37,109 bases of DNA from Pseudoalteromonas sp. H71. Lineage in GTDB: Bacteria; Pseudomonadota; Gammaproteobacteria; Enterobacterales; Alteromonadaceae. The stretch lies in the NCBI RefSeq assembly GCF_001468485.1, contig NZ_LODI01000001.1:412418-449526 (forward strand), read 5' to 3'. Position 1 is the first letter of the stretch; each line of letters begins with the position of its first letter. Under the pieces are notes generated by a model, which did not search any database, was not told the origin of the DNA, and saw only the letters and a list, made by a program, of their open reading frames with translations. Both the position numbers and the translations under genes were made by a program. Positions 1 through 7,993 of this stretch are shown here, one piece after another.

Positions 1-1
1 A

Positions 2-904
2 ACTATTTTAGCGGCATGTAAAGAAATATCGTTTCGTGTTGGCCAAGGTGCGCTTTCTGGCGTATTGGGCTCAACACTTGATGAAAACATTCAAGGCGAA
101 ACTCAAAAAAAGCTCGATGTATTATCTAACCAGCTATTAAAAGATATTTTACTGGAGTCGGGCACCGTTAAAGCCATTGCCTCTGAAGAAGAAGACTACA
201 CCGTTGCAGGTAACCCCGATGCTAAATATATTGTGGCATTTGATCCACTAGATGGTTCGTCAAACACCGATATTAACTCGCTGGTAGGGACTATATTTTC
301 AATTATGGAAGCGCCTGAAGGTTCAGATGCAGCAGACGAAAGTATTTTTATGCAGCCTGGCCATAAACAGGTTGCAGCAGGTTACGTACTTTACGGCCCA
401 TCAACTATGTTGGCACTCAGTACAGGTAAAGGCACGCGTATGTTCACCCTTGATAAAACCCAAGGTAGCTTTTTACTAACAGAAGACTTTGCCACAATAC
501 CTGCAGATACTAACGAGTTTGCTATTAATGCGTCTAATCAACGCCATTGGCAACCCGCTATGCAAAACTATATAAATGATTTGTTAGAAGGCGATACAGG
601 CCCTCGCGCTAAAAACTTTAATATGCGTTGGATTGCAGCCATGGTGGGCGATGTTCATCGCGTTTTAAGCCGAGGCGGTGTATTTACTTACCCAACCGAT
701 ACAAAAGATCCTAACAAACCTAATAAACTGCGCTTGCTTTACGAAGCAAACCCGATGGCTATGCTAGTAGAGCAAGCCGGCGGCATTGCCTCAACAGGAT
801 CTGAACGTATTATGGACATTCAACCAAACGCTATCCACCAGCGTGTAGCGGTTATTTTAGGATCTAAAAACGAAGTAGAAACCTGCTTGGGATACCATAA
901 GTAA
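2..904 (+). CDS. fbp: Fructose-1,6-bisphosphatase class I, 5'-truncated by window edge
   Basis: Hydrolyses fructose 1,6-bisphosphate to fructose 6-phosphate in gluconeogenesis; cytosolic. The frame is open from base 2, reading [20 protein letters not shown], which aligns with family N-terminal sequence, so the TTG at 65 is not a start; roughly 22 N-terminal residues lie outside the window. Visible family motifs are the acidic metal site ASEEED, the substrate/metal loop [23 protein letters not shown], and the C-terminal [19 protein letters not shown]. The reading frame is intact to a TAA at 902-904 and is followed 20 bases later by a strong bidirectional hairpin. Identity is confident; only the N-terminus is missing. 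Confidence 0.96.
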   Translation, partial: TILAACKEISFRVGQGALSGVLGSTLDENIQGETQKKLDVLSNQLLKDILLESGTVKAIASEEEDYTVAGNPDAKYIVAFDPLDGSSNTDINSLVGTIFSIMEAPEGSDAADESIFMQPGHKQVAAGYVLYGPSTMLALSTGKGTRMFTLDKTQGSFLLTEDFATIPADTNEFAINASNQRHWQPAMQNYINDLLEGDTGPRAKNFNMRWIAAMVGDVHRVLSRGGVFTYPTDTKDPNKPNKLRLLYEANPMAMLVEQAGGIASTGSERIMDIQPNAIHQRVAVILGSKNEVETCLGYHK

Positions 905-923
905 ACACGTTGTCAAAAATACT

Positions 924-952
924 AAAACCGCATTTAATTTAAATGCGGTTTT
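924..952. terminator. Bidirectional rho-independent terminator
   Basis: Perfect inverted repeat: AAAACCGCATTTAA at 924-937 and its complement at 939-952 around one central T. The A-rich left edge and T-rich right edge give a U-tract in both directions. It sits between the convergent fbp (ends 904) and the small minus-strand gene (ends 968), so it should serve both. Confidence 0.85.
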
Positions 953-967
953 AAGCTAAACTAAACT

Positions 968-1294
968 TTAGTCCTTTAACAGTGCCCGTATTTTTTCAAG
1001 CTTTTGGTGATCAAGCTCGCCCATTTGTTCGCTGTTGCTTAGCGCATAAATAACGCCTTCGTGTTCAGCACAATCAACATCTTCTCGTGACTCAATCACG
1101 TTAGCCCAAAGTTCTAAGTCATCTAGGTCTATTTCACCGCTTAAACAGCGTTCGATTACATCAACTAACACATCTGTTTTTAATGTATATAAGGGGGCTT
1201 GATCATAGGCAGGCGTTGATACAATAACCGATATTGCATCATCTCTTTGCACTGAAAACGTAATAAATTCTGCTAACGCTTTTTGTATATTCAT
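968..1294 (-). CDS. Small acidic protein of unknown function
   Basis: 108 residues, no signal peptide or membrane segment, so probably cytosolic. I do not recognise a named function. The central part, LVDVIERCLSGEIDLDDLE then WANVIESREDV, followed by a helix ending KLEKIRALLKD, resembles a widely scattered hypothetical family with a W-A-x-x-I-E-x-R-E-D core that I have seen in small uncharacterised, sometimes immunity-like, proteins; that resemblance is from memory only. ATG start at 1294 with a weak AAGAA upstream. Divergent from the CWC gene with only 43 bases between starts, so the two probably share a promoter region. Converges on fbp across the terminator at 924-952. Confidence 0.7.
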   Translation of the reverse strand: MNIQKALAEFITFSVQRDDAISVIVSTPAYDQAPLYTLKTDVLVDVIERCLSGEIDLDDLELWANVIESREDVDCAEHEGVIYALSNSEQMGELDHQKLEKIRALLKD

Positions 1295-1337
1295 AATATT
1301 TGTTATTCTTGGCGCTCTACTGTTGATAAGAACTAAA

Positions 1338-1697
1338 ATGACTCAAACAAACTGCAGCCAATGTAATACAGCGCTTAACTGTAATGTAAATAATATAACC
1401 GCATGTTGGTGTAACCAACTCCCCGCTATTTTACCTCTAGACGCAGCTGCAACAAGCTGTTTGTGCCAACCATGTACACTAAATAAAATTAATCACTACC
1501 TTGAAGAGCTATATACCCAACCAATTAAAGATCAAATTGCGTTTGCAAAAGCATTTAGAGGAAACGATAACTTAATTGAAGAACTCGACTACACCATGCA
1601 AAATGGCTACATGGTATTTAGTAAATGGTTTTTTTTAAAGCGAGGAACCTGTTGTAAAAATGGCTGTAAAAACTGCCCGTATGGATACAAACTGTAA
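1338..1697 (+). CDS. Cysteine-rich CWC / DUF5522 domain protein
   Basis: About 119 residues from the ATG at 1338; an in-frame TTG at 1323 is possible but unneeded. The N-terminal half (residues 1-55) has paired cysteines (CSQCNTALNC, CWC, CLCQPC), the pattern of the cysteine-rich CWC family and probably a metal-binding knuckle. The C-terminal half, NGYMVFSKWFFLKRGTCC and then CKNGCKNCPYGYKL, fits DUF5522. No biochemical role is known to me; the Cys pattern suggests zinc or an Fe-S centre, which is inference. It ends just before a composite repeat at 1726-1947 in the convergent gap with the sulfurtransferase gene. Confidence 0.8.
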   Translation: MTQTNCSQCNTALNCNVNNITACWCNQLPAILPLDAAATSCLCQPCTLNKINHYLEELYTQPIKDQIAFAKAFRGNDNLIEELDYTMQNGYMVFSKWFFLKRGTCCKNGCKNCPYGYKL

Positions 1698-1725
1698 AAA
1701 GTTTCAAAGTGAATAAAACATTATT

Positions 1726-1844
1726 ATCACCACAGAGAAGACAAGGAGCAGTGCAGGAGAAGACAAGGAGCAGTGCAGGAGAAGTGACTTGTAATAGTAT
1801 ATTTTTCTGTGTAGCGCGCAGCTCTTCTATGTTCTCGGTGGTAA
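1726..1844 (-). repeat. Repeat unit B, copy 1 (minus orientation)
   Basis: Read on the minus strand it begins ATTACCACCGAGAAC, passes GCTGCGCGCTACACAG and ends CTTCTCTGTGGTGAT, the layout of the B units at 15366, 15532, 17530, 17685, 17851 and 18014. Its ends form an imperfect inverted repeat (ACCACCGAG / CTCTGTGGT). Copy 1 carries an internal 22-bp direct duplication (1737-1758 and 1759-1780). Beyond its end on the minus strand the sequence ATAATAATGTTTTATTCACT matches the inter-unit spacer of the other copies. Confidence 0.85.
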
Positions 1845-1868
1845 TAAACATTTAAAGTAACCCACACT

Positions 1869-1947
1869 TAGGCGTGAAGCTTGCTCACGCAAAAGGTTGT
1901 TAACGTAACTATATAAAATTAAACGCGCCAGCAAGCAAGGCGCCTAC
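1869..1947 (-). repeat. Repeat element A, copy 1 (minus orientation)
   Basis: A ~79-bp element with imperfect terminal inverted repeats of about 24 bp: one end GTAGGCGCCTTGCTTGCTGG, the other GTAGGCGTGAAGCTTGCTC when read inward. Here both ends are present and, on the minus strand, element A precedes unit B copy 1 just as in the other composite copies. Confidence 0.85.
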
Positions 1948-1974
1948 ACAAATTGCTCGTTATGGTATTTTCGC

Positions 1975-2805
1975 TTATACATCTTTGGTTATCGGCAATG
2001 AATCACTTGCGCCCCATTCACTCCAAGAGCCGTCATAAACACTTAAGTTTTTGTAGCCACATTCATCAGCAAATAAAGCTAAAACACATGCCGTAATACC
2101 AGAGCCACAACTAAATTGAAGATGCTGTACATTGCCTACAGCGTATGCAAACTTTGCTTTTATATCCTCAAAAGATTTTGCTTCACCATCAGATAATAAA
2201 TCCAAAAAAGGCAACGAACGGCTTTGGGGTATATGCCCACTTCGCATACCTTTTCGAGGTTCGGTCTCTTGACCAGTAAAGCGTTTATAGGCACGCGCAT
2301 CTAACAATACCGTATTGGTATCGTCTATTGCTGCTAATACTTGCTGGCTGCCAATAAAGTAGCTTGGGTTATAACTTGCTTCAAAATCACCACCCATTAA
2401 AGCCTCACTATAACCTTGCTGAACTGCATAGCCGCAAGCTAACCACTTTTTAAGGCCGCCACTTAATACTTTTACATTGTGGTGCCCCATGGCTTTTAGC
2501 ATCCACCACGCTCTTGCAGCACTAAATAAGCCTTGATCTTCATAAACAACAATAAACGAATCGTGGTTTACGCCCGACTGCTGCATAACCTGTGTAAACT
2601 GCTGTGCATTACACATTGTACTTGGTAGCGGGTTTGATCTATCTGCCAGCTCATTTTTTATGTCAAACCGCTTTGCGTTTGGCAGCATAGCTTCAGGCTT
2701 ATAAGAGCCTAAAACACCAGGGCGCAGCATACCCGCATCAAACAAAACTAGAGCAGGGTCATTTAGCCTTTTGTGTAATTGTTGGCAAGTTATTAGATTT
2801 TTGAT
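1975..2805 (-). CDS. sseA: Two-domain sulfurtransferase (3-mercaptopyruvate type)
   Basis: Rhodanese-fold enzyme moving sulfur from 3-mercaptopyruvate or thiosulfate to an acceptor. The N-terminal rhodanese domain is non-catalytic; the C-terminal one has the active loop FSCGSGITAC, where CG[S/T]GxT is the mercaptopyruvate-type signature (thiosulfate enzymes usually have CRKGVT), followed by YDGSWSEWGA. The first canonical start is a TTG at 2745, but homologous protein sequence continues upstream without a stop: ITCQQLHKRLNDPALVLFDA. No ATG, GTG, TTG or CTG lies between there and the in-frame stop at 2830-2832. A good AAAAGGG (2812-2818) stands six bases before an ATC at 2803-2805, exactly where the family's initiating Met would be, so I place the start there. 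Either ATC initiates or an ATG has been lost by mutation or base error. Confidence 0.8.
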   Translation of the reverse strand: MKNLITCQQLHKRLNDPALVLFDAGMLRPGVLGSYKPEAMLPNAKRFDIKNELADRSNPLPSTMCNAQQFTQVMQQSGVNHDSFIVVYEDQGLFSAARAWWMLKAMGHHNVKVLSGGLKKWLACGYAVQQGYSEALMGGDFEASYNPSYFIGSQQVLAAIDDTNTVLLDARAYKRFTGQETEPRKGMRSGHIPQSRSLPFLDLLSDGEAKSFEDIKAKFAYAVGNVQHLQFSCGSGITACVLALFADECGYKNLSVYDGSWSEWGASDSLPITKDV

Positions 2806-2811
2806 TTGATA

Positions 2812-2818
2812 CCCTTTT
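2812..2818 (-). promoter_or_regulatory. Ribosome binding site that points to an ATC start
   Basis: On the minus strand AAAAGGG is followed by the six-base spacer TATCAA and then ATC AAA AAT CTA. The spacing is ideal for initiation at the ATC (2805-2803), and no alternative start codon follows for 57 bases. Confidence 0.6.
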
Positions 2819-2885
2819 AATAATGAGGCTTATAAGGTTTGGAGCATTAACCGAAATAGTGCTGAACAATCGCTCTTATAAGTTT

Positions 2886-3281
2886 TTATGAGGGGTTACG
2901 AACTACTTCAATTATTTCCGTGGTTGAAATAGAAGGTGTTCTAGCTAAATATTTTACGTCACATAACGTCTTAAAGTTATCGAATTTACCAGCCCAATCG
3001 TCCCCCATAACTAACAAATCTGCATCATGTTGTTTTATATAATCGCCTTTGAGCTCAAGGGAATGCTCTATAAAAATTTCATCAACACAGCGTAAAGAGC
3101 TAATTATTTTAACCCTATCGCTTTCACTGTAGACAGGAGCTCTACCCTTTTTTTGCATATTGAGTGCATCTGATGATATGCCAACAATTAAATAATCACC
3201 TAAAGATTTAGCGCGTTCTAAAATATTAATATGGCCGACATGAACAATATCAAAGGTACCAAATGTAATAACTCGTTTCAT
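2886..3281 (-). CDS. tagD: Glycerol-3-phosphate cytidylyltransferase family
   Basis: 131 residues, about the length of Bacillus TagD. Expected reaction: CTP + glycerol 3-phosphate to CDP-glycerol, in the cytosol. Nucleotidyltransferase signatures are GTFDIVHVGH at residues 8-17 (the HxGH nucleotide site) and the C-terminal ISTTEII near residue 118. The start ATG overlaps the stop of the upstream glycerophosphotransferase gene by four bases (ATGA), so the two are translationally coupled; the pair makes and then uses CDP-glycerol. A related activated polyol or ethanolamine substrate is possible, since cytidylyltransferases of this size share these motifs, but the partner gene favours CDP-glycerol. 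Confidence 0.88.
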   Translation of the reverse strand: MKRVITFGTFDIVHVGHINILERAKSLGDYLIVGISSDALNMQKKGRAPVYSESDRVKIISSLRCVDEIFIEHSLELKGDYIKQHDADLLVMGDDWAGKFDNFKTLCDVKYLARTPSISTTEIIEVVRNPS

Positions 3282-4345
3282 TCATAACTCTCTAAGTAAT
3301 TAACTATACGCTCAGCGCAATTGCCATCTATTTTGCCTGCAAGCTGCTCAATAATTTTTTTTCGGTTAAATCTGAATTCTTCAGATTCCGAGCCACACAA
3401 TTGAACTGCAGATACCACATCGCTGAATTGTTCAGCCCTTTGACAAATTTTGTGAAAATAATTTATGTCCTCATCAAGCCGTGCCTTAAAACGATAAGAA
3501 AATATGCCTCTATAATTCCATCGTAACTTGTAAAAGTCACACCATACAACAGGCTTATCCAGAGCTGCAAACTCAAATATAGCAGATGACGCGTCTGATA
3601 ACATTATGTCCGCAATGGCTAAAAAAGGCGTTAAGTTAAATTCGCTTTCGCTTGTTAAATAAACATTATTATATTTTTGCCAACGCATGATTTTATTTTT
3701 TTGTTTTTTATAACGAGGTTTAGACAAACTAAAAAAGTGCGGTTTTATAATGATATTATAATCGGGAAAATACTCTGGAAAGTCATCGTTCATACACTCA
3801 ATAGAGCTAGGATAAAAAGTGGGGGCATATAAAAGTGTTGGCTTATTTTCATCTAAACCCAACCTAGACAAATCAATTTTTTCGACTGAGTTATTAATAA
3901 TTGGATCTAATTTCGCATAGCCAGTATCAACAAAATTACCATTTGGGTATAAGTTTTCTAACCGTTTTAAGCGATGCTCACCTTCAACAAAGCGAACAGT
4001 AGTCGTTGTGTTTGATACATCGTAGTAGCAGCTTTTTGGACCTATGCCGTGCTGCATTAATACACTTTTATTATTGAGCTTATCAACGTCTAAAAATGCA
4101 TTACCAAACACAACCCAATCACATTCAACACCCTGATAAAAATCTAATGTATTTGATTTATCTTCCAGCCAAATTGCTTTTATTGAATGTTCAACAGCGA
4201 ATGTCTCGCAAATATCTATAAATTGCTTCTCTTGAGATCTATAAAATACTAATGCGCATTGATGACCTCTATGTGATAATTTTTCAATTACAGGTATATA
4301 TTGAGGTAAATAATAAATATGCTGGACGTCGAAATATACAAACAT
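3278..4345 (-). CDS. CDP-glycerol glycerophosphotransferase (TagB/TagF-like)
   Basis: About 355 residues from the ATG at 4345 (MFVYFDVQHIYYLPQYIP); an upstream TTG at 4369 would add eight hydrophobic residues without a clear ribosome site. Family features: an N-terminal Rossmann-like start, VLMQHGIGPKS in the middle, GYAKLDPI, the KPHFFS strand, and the C-terminal donor-binding stretch SDASSAIFEFAALDKPV. The expected role is transfer of glycerol phosphate from CDP-glycerol to a surface glycan at the cytoplasmic face. Coupled by ATGA overlap to tagD. Lacks the long N-terminal extension of poly-glycerophosphate polymerases, so it more likely adds one residue or works as a decorating enzyme (inference). 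Confidence 0.85.
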   Translation of the reverse strand: MFVYFDVQHIYYLPQYIPVIEKLSHRGHQCALVFYRSQEKQFIDICETFAVEHSIKAIWLEDKSNTLDFYQGVECDWVVFGNAFLDVDKLNNKSVLMQHGIGPKSCYYDVSNTTTTVRFVEGEHRLKRLENLYPNGNFVDTGYAKLDPIINNSVEKIDLSRLGLDENKPTLLYAPTFYPSSIECMNDDFPEYFPDYNIIIKPHFFSLSKPRYKKQKNKIMRWQKYNNVYLTSESEFNLTPFLAIADIMLSDASSAIFEFAALDKPVVWCDFYKLRWNYRGIFSYRFKARLDEDINYFHKICQRAEQFSDVVSAVQLCGSESEEFRFNRKKIIEQLAGKIDGNCAERIVNYLESYE

Positions 4346-4432
4346 GAAAAATATACAATAAAGTAACAATATTATCCATTGTACATAACTAATGGCTTGT
4401 ATTGTAGGTAAACAGAAAATAATGTTTATCCG

Positions 4433-4858
4433 CTATATGTTAATAATATCGGCTCTTAATGGCGCCGTTTTTGACAAAATTTTATTCTGGATAGGGTGAG
4501 AAATATTTTGCTCATTCATGGCATTCACTAATAAATCAACAACATGATTAAAATCTTTTTCTGTTATGTTCATCCCGGTGTGTATGTCTACCATTGAATC
4601 ACCTACATAACTATATTTACACGGGCCATCGGTAAGCATGCACATATGTAAAATAAAACCTTGACGAAAATGCGCTATATTTGCGTGCTCAAAGTAGTGA
4701 AATACTTGTTCGTCATTGCCTATTTGATTAATAAAGCTATCAATTAGTTTTTCTATGCCGGCGTTGCCACCGACTTGGTAATATAAAGTAGGTGGAGCTT
4801 TATTTGCACAGCCCATTAAAATACCAACACATAAAATCCCAACTGCAATTAACTTCAT
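4433..4858 (-). CDS. Group 1 truncated haemoglobin, predicted lipoprotein
   Basis: From the ATG at 4858 the protein starts MKLIAVGILCVGILMGC: a type II signal with lipobox LMGC and lipidation Cys17, so it is probably anchored in the envelope. The globin part follows: LYYQVGGNAGIEKLIDSFI, then FHYFEHANIAHFR, then MLTDGPCKYSYVG, then the proximal-histidine region MVDIHTGMNI (His93) and a final helix. This fits the TrHbN fold, which binds O2 or NO at haem. A start ten codons upstream would spoil the lipobox. The ATG overlaps the stop of the DUF3034 gene (TAATG). It is last in a four-gene operon with a cupredoxin and a c-di-GMP enzyme, which suggests gas or redox sensing in the periplasm; that is inference. 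Confidence 0.87.
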   Translation of the reverse strand: MKLIAVGILCVGILMGCANKAPPTLYYQVGGNAGIEKLIDSFINQIGNDEQVFHYFEHANIAHFRQGFILHMCMLTDGPCKYSYVGDSMVDIHTGMNITEKDFNHVVDLLVNAMNEQNISHPIQNKILSKTAPLRADIINI

Positions 4859-5691
4859 TACCAATACACTGTGACAGATAAATACCAACCCGTTTGATCG
4901 TCTGCGCCTGCAATACGTCCTAAATCTAAATACGCAGCTGTTACACTGATGTTTTTGTTAGGCATCCAGGCAACAAAAACATCGTTCCAATCCTGCTCGC
5001 TCAAGTTTAAATTATTTGCCTTTTGACGATACTCAATACCCACTGCCAATTCGCGACTTAAAAATACCGCGGTGCTACCTTCAAATAAAAACTTGCTCTG
5101 TGCATTTGTACCACCAAAGCCTAATAAGCCAAGCTCATTCGCTTCGCTATAGCGTGTTGTTACGTTCCAAAACCAGTTATAACCTGCAAGTGCACCTAAG
5201 TGAAGCTTACTGGCAGCCAAGTAATAATCTGTACCGCTTGTATCCTCTGCGCCAACAAGTTTGGCTACGGTGCCGTCATCTAGCGACTTATGTTGGATAC
5301 CTAAACTTAATTGCGGCCATTGGCTGTAAACAATATCACCATATAAACGTATTTTTGCACTGGTAATAGATTGCTCTATTTCTGTGTTAAGCGCAGGTAC
5401 GTCAAAATGCTGAATTGCGTAACTTAGCTCCACTCGATTAAATAAGTTTAATTGCGCACCACATACATTTAATGCGTAGTCGCTTACATCGGCTCGACTA
5501 CAAAAACCATTTACCGAAAATTCATCTTCGCTCGCATACCCGGCAAGCTGAGCCCAAGGCACAATGCCGCCGCCGCCGCTACCTTCAATTTGTGATACGC
5601 CAGGTGTTGCTAATAATTTCCCGCTGCTTGCAAAAATAGGCAAACTTATTAGCAATAAAACACAGGCAAATAAAAACCTAATTTTTAACAT
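4858..5691 (-). CDS. DUF3034 family envelope protein
   Basis: 277 residues with a Sec signal peptide (MLKIRFLFACVLLLISLPIF, cleavage after IFASS-like sequence). The mature start carries the glycine-rich GSGGGGIVPWAQLAGY typical of DUF3034. The rest alternates polar and aromatic or hydrophobic residues in beta-strand rhythm and ends in the aromatic YLSVTVYW, consistent with an outer-membrane beta-barrel. Function unknown. Its start lies 14 bases inside the end of the GGDEF-EAL gene and its stop overlaps the globin start, so it is made as part of the operon. Two cysteines (FCSRADV, NVCGAQ) could form a disulfide. Confidence 0.85.
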   Translation of the reverse strand: MLKIRFLFACVLLLISLPIFASSGKLLATPGVSQIEGSGGGGIVPWAQLAGYASEDEFSVNGFCSRADVSDYALNVCGAQLNLFNRVELSYAIQHFDVPALNTEIEQSITSAKIRLYGDIVYSQWPQLSLGIQHKSLDDGTVAKLVGAEDTSGTDYYLAASKLHLGALAGYNWFWNVTTRYSEANELGLLGFGGTNAQSKFLFEGSTAVFLSRELAVGIEYRQKANNLNLSEQDWNDVFVAWMPNKNISVTAAYLDLGRIAGADDQTGWYLSVTVYW

Positions 5692-7993
5692 AGTATTCTT
5701 CTAGCCATTGTTCTAGTAACTCTGCTTTTAAAGGCCGGCTAAGGTAGTAACCTTGCGCATGGTCGCATTGCATTGTTTTGAGTAAAGCTAACGACTCTTC
5801 GGTTTCTACTCCTTCAGCCACCACCGAAAAACCTAATTGATGCCCCAGCGTAATTGACGATTGCACTATAAATTGATCTTTTTGCGACGCATCTAGCTTT
5901 AAAATAAAACACTTATCGAGCTTAAGTTCATCAATAGGCAGCATTTTTAAACGCCCCAACGATGTTTGCCCTACCCCGTAATCGTCAAGCGATATTTTAA
6001 CGCCAATTTGCTTTAAATCTTTAAGCGCTTTTATGCCCTTTTCTTCGTTTTCTATCATGTCGCGTTCAGTTAATTCAATAGTGATTAACCTTGCATCCAC
6101 ATTATGCTTTTTAAGCGTCGCCACCAACGCGGCATGAAAACCCGGAAACGCAATATCCTGAGCAGATACGTTTATAGCTGCTTGCAGCTCAATGCCCTTC
6201 GACTTCCAATCGGCAACTTGCGCAACAACGGTATTTATTACCCATGCAGTTAGCTCAACAATAAGCCCTGAACGCTCAGCTAAATCAATAAACAACTCAG
6301 GGTTAACCCAGCTACCATCTTTACGTTGCCAACGAATAAGTGACTCAACCTTGTCTATTTTTTGGGTTTGCATATGCAACTTAGGTTGGTATGTCATAAA
6401 CAACTGACCATCGTCGTCGCTAATCGCTTGTTTTAATTCATCAAGCATAATTAAACGATCTAAATGGGCCTCGTCTTCGCCATCTTGGTAATAATGTATA
6501 TGATTTTGATTATTTGCCGCATTTTCTACGGCAATAAGTACTCGTCTTACCAAGTCGTCACTGGCGGTTCCTTGAGATGGGTACTGCAATACCCCGGTAC
6601 TAAACTGTAAGTTAATTTTTAACGTTTGAATGGTATAACACTGTTGAAGCCTAGCAATTAACCCCTCTATTCCACATTTTTTCTCGCTAACCGCGGTGCT
6701 TGGAAATACCGTTAAAAACTCATCGCCGCCAATACGCGCATGCATTCCACCGAACTCATCCGAAAACTCACTAATTCTGCATGCTACAGTTTTTATACAC
6801 TCATCGCCAATACGTGGGTCCAGCTTATCGTTTATATGTCGTAAACCCTTTATGTCTATTGCTACAAGCGTATATTGGATGGATTCGCTTAATTCGTTGT
6901 CTAGCACTTCTAACATTGCAGAACGATTATAAAAGCCAGTTAACGCATCGTGACGCGCCTGAAAACTAATTTGCTGTTCACGCTTGTTAATGTCGTTACC
7001 CATGTTGTCGAACGCGGTTACTAAGGTCGTTATTTCTGTGCTTTGCTTTTTATCTTTAAACTCAAAGTTATAATTACCTTGTGCAAACTGCTTTGCAATC
7101 ACAACCAACTGAGAAAGCGGCGTTGTTAAGTTGTTAGCCAATAAGCTACTGGTAACAACACCCACAAACATAGTTAAGATAGACAAAATGATAAGAGTAA
7201 AAAATAGCTTTTCAAAATCGCTATAGCTTTGTGTTAAATCGGCACTTAACAAAATAATAATGGGATGGGTCGCTAAAGACGCTAAATTAATATCTCGGTT
7301 TTGGTAAACTGGGTACTCACCAAATATTCTTGTAGTGGTCGTGTTGTTAAAATAACTCACCGGTTCAAATGGCGTTGGGCGCGCATCTAGCGAGCTAATA
7401 ACTAAGTTGTCGGCACTGCCTACAAAACTAACGTCCATGCCTGTTAGGCTTTTAAGCTCGCTTGCAACACTGTCGTCTATTTTAAAGCCCACTAAACTGT
7501 AAGCTATGGTTCTTGGAGCTTTTACAGGTAATAAAATAACCTGGTAAAGCTCATTGTTTAACACTACAAATGTGGATTGCTCTTGTGCGTTAAATAGCTC
7601 TGCGAGTAAAGGGCGCAAGTCGTCTTCAAAGGCTCCCTGCTCTAAATTTGATGAAATTAGCTGACCCGATAAATCTATAAGCAACATTAATTGCGCGTCT
7701 ATCCGTTGGCTGTGGTTATACAAAACACTGCTTATTGTATCGGCATCGCGTGTTGCAACCGCTTGCTTAAAACCAAAATCGGCGGTGAGTACCTTAGCTG
7801 CAGTTAACAATAAGCTTTCTTTTGAGGTTAAATATTGCTTATAAACGTTTTGCGCAACACTTATATCTTGCTCTACTTTTTGTTCTTGAAACTGACTTGT
7901 TGACCACCAAAAACTAGCAACACTCACCAGCGTTGTTAATAACACTAGCCCTACGCAAAGTATGGTAATTCGGTTTTTTAAACTATGCGTCAT
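5678..7993 (-). CDS. Membrane-bound GGDEF-EAL cyclic di-GMP enzyme
   Basis: About 771 residues from ATG 7993 (MTHSLKN). A membrane segment at about residues 9-30 and a second near 265-290 enclose a ~230-residue periplasmic sensor region with no family I can name; a HAMP-like linker (NNLTTPLSQLVVIAKQFAQG) follows. The GGDEF motif RIGGDEFL is near residue 420 and intact; no RxxD inhibitory site lies just before it. The EAL domain near residue 549 has ESLIRW, INVSAQDI, ELTERDMIE, SLDDYGVGQTS, LKLDK and AEGVETEE, so the catalytic residues look complete. Both synthesis and hydrolysis of c-di-GMP are possible. Overlaps the cupredoxin gene by 11 bases; the ATG has a GG-rich ribosome site within that gene. 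Confidence 0.93.
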   Translation of the reverse strand: MTHSLKNRITILCVGLVLLTTLVSVASFWWSTSQFQEQKVEQDISVAQNVYKQYLTSKESLLLTAAKVLTADFGFKQAVATRDADTISSVLYNHSQRIDAQLMLLIDLSGQLISSNLEQGAFEDDLRPLLAELFNAQEQSTFVVLNNELYQVILLPVKAPRTIAYSLVGFKIDDSVASELKSLTGMDVSFVGSADNLVISSLDARPTPFEPVSYFNNTTTTRIFGEYPVYQNRDINLASLATHPIIILLSADLTQSYSDFEKLFFTLIILSILTMFVGVVTSSLLANNLTTPLSQLVVIAKQFAQGNYNFEFKDKKQSTEITTLVTAFDNMGNDINKREQQISFQARHDALTGFYNRSAMLEVLDNELSESIQYTLVAIDIKGLRHINDKLDPRIGDECIKTVACRISEFSDEFGGMHARIGGDEFLTVFPSTAVSEKKCGIEGLIARLQQCYTIQTLKINLQFSTGVLQYPSQGTASDDLVRRVLIAVENAANNQNHIHYYQDGEDEAHLDRLIMLDELKQAISDDDGQLFMTYQPKLHMQTQKIDKVESLIRWQRKDGSWVNPELFIDLAERSGLIVELTAWVINTVVAQVADWKSKGIELQAAINVSAQDIAFPGFHAALVATLKKHNVDARLITIELTERDMIENEEKGIKALKDLKQIGVKISLDDYGVGQTSLGRLKMLPIDELKLDKCFILKLDASQKDQFIVQSSITLGHQLGFSVVAEGVETEESLALLKTMQCDHAQGYYLSRPLKAELLEQWLEEYYVKN

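Noticed and set aside
4859..4888. Longer start for the globin gene
   Set aside because: Starting at ATG 4858 gives a clean lipoprotein signal with lipobox LMGC at the expected distance and overlaps the previous stop as TAATG.
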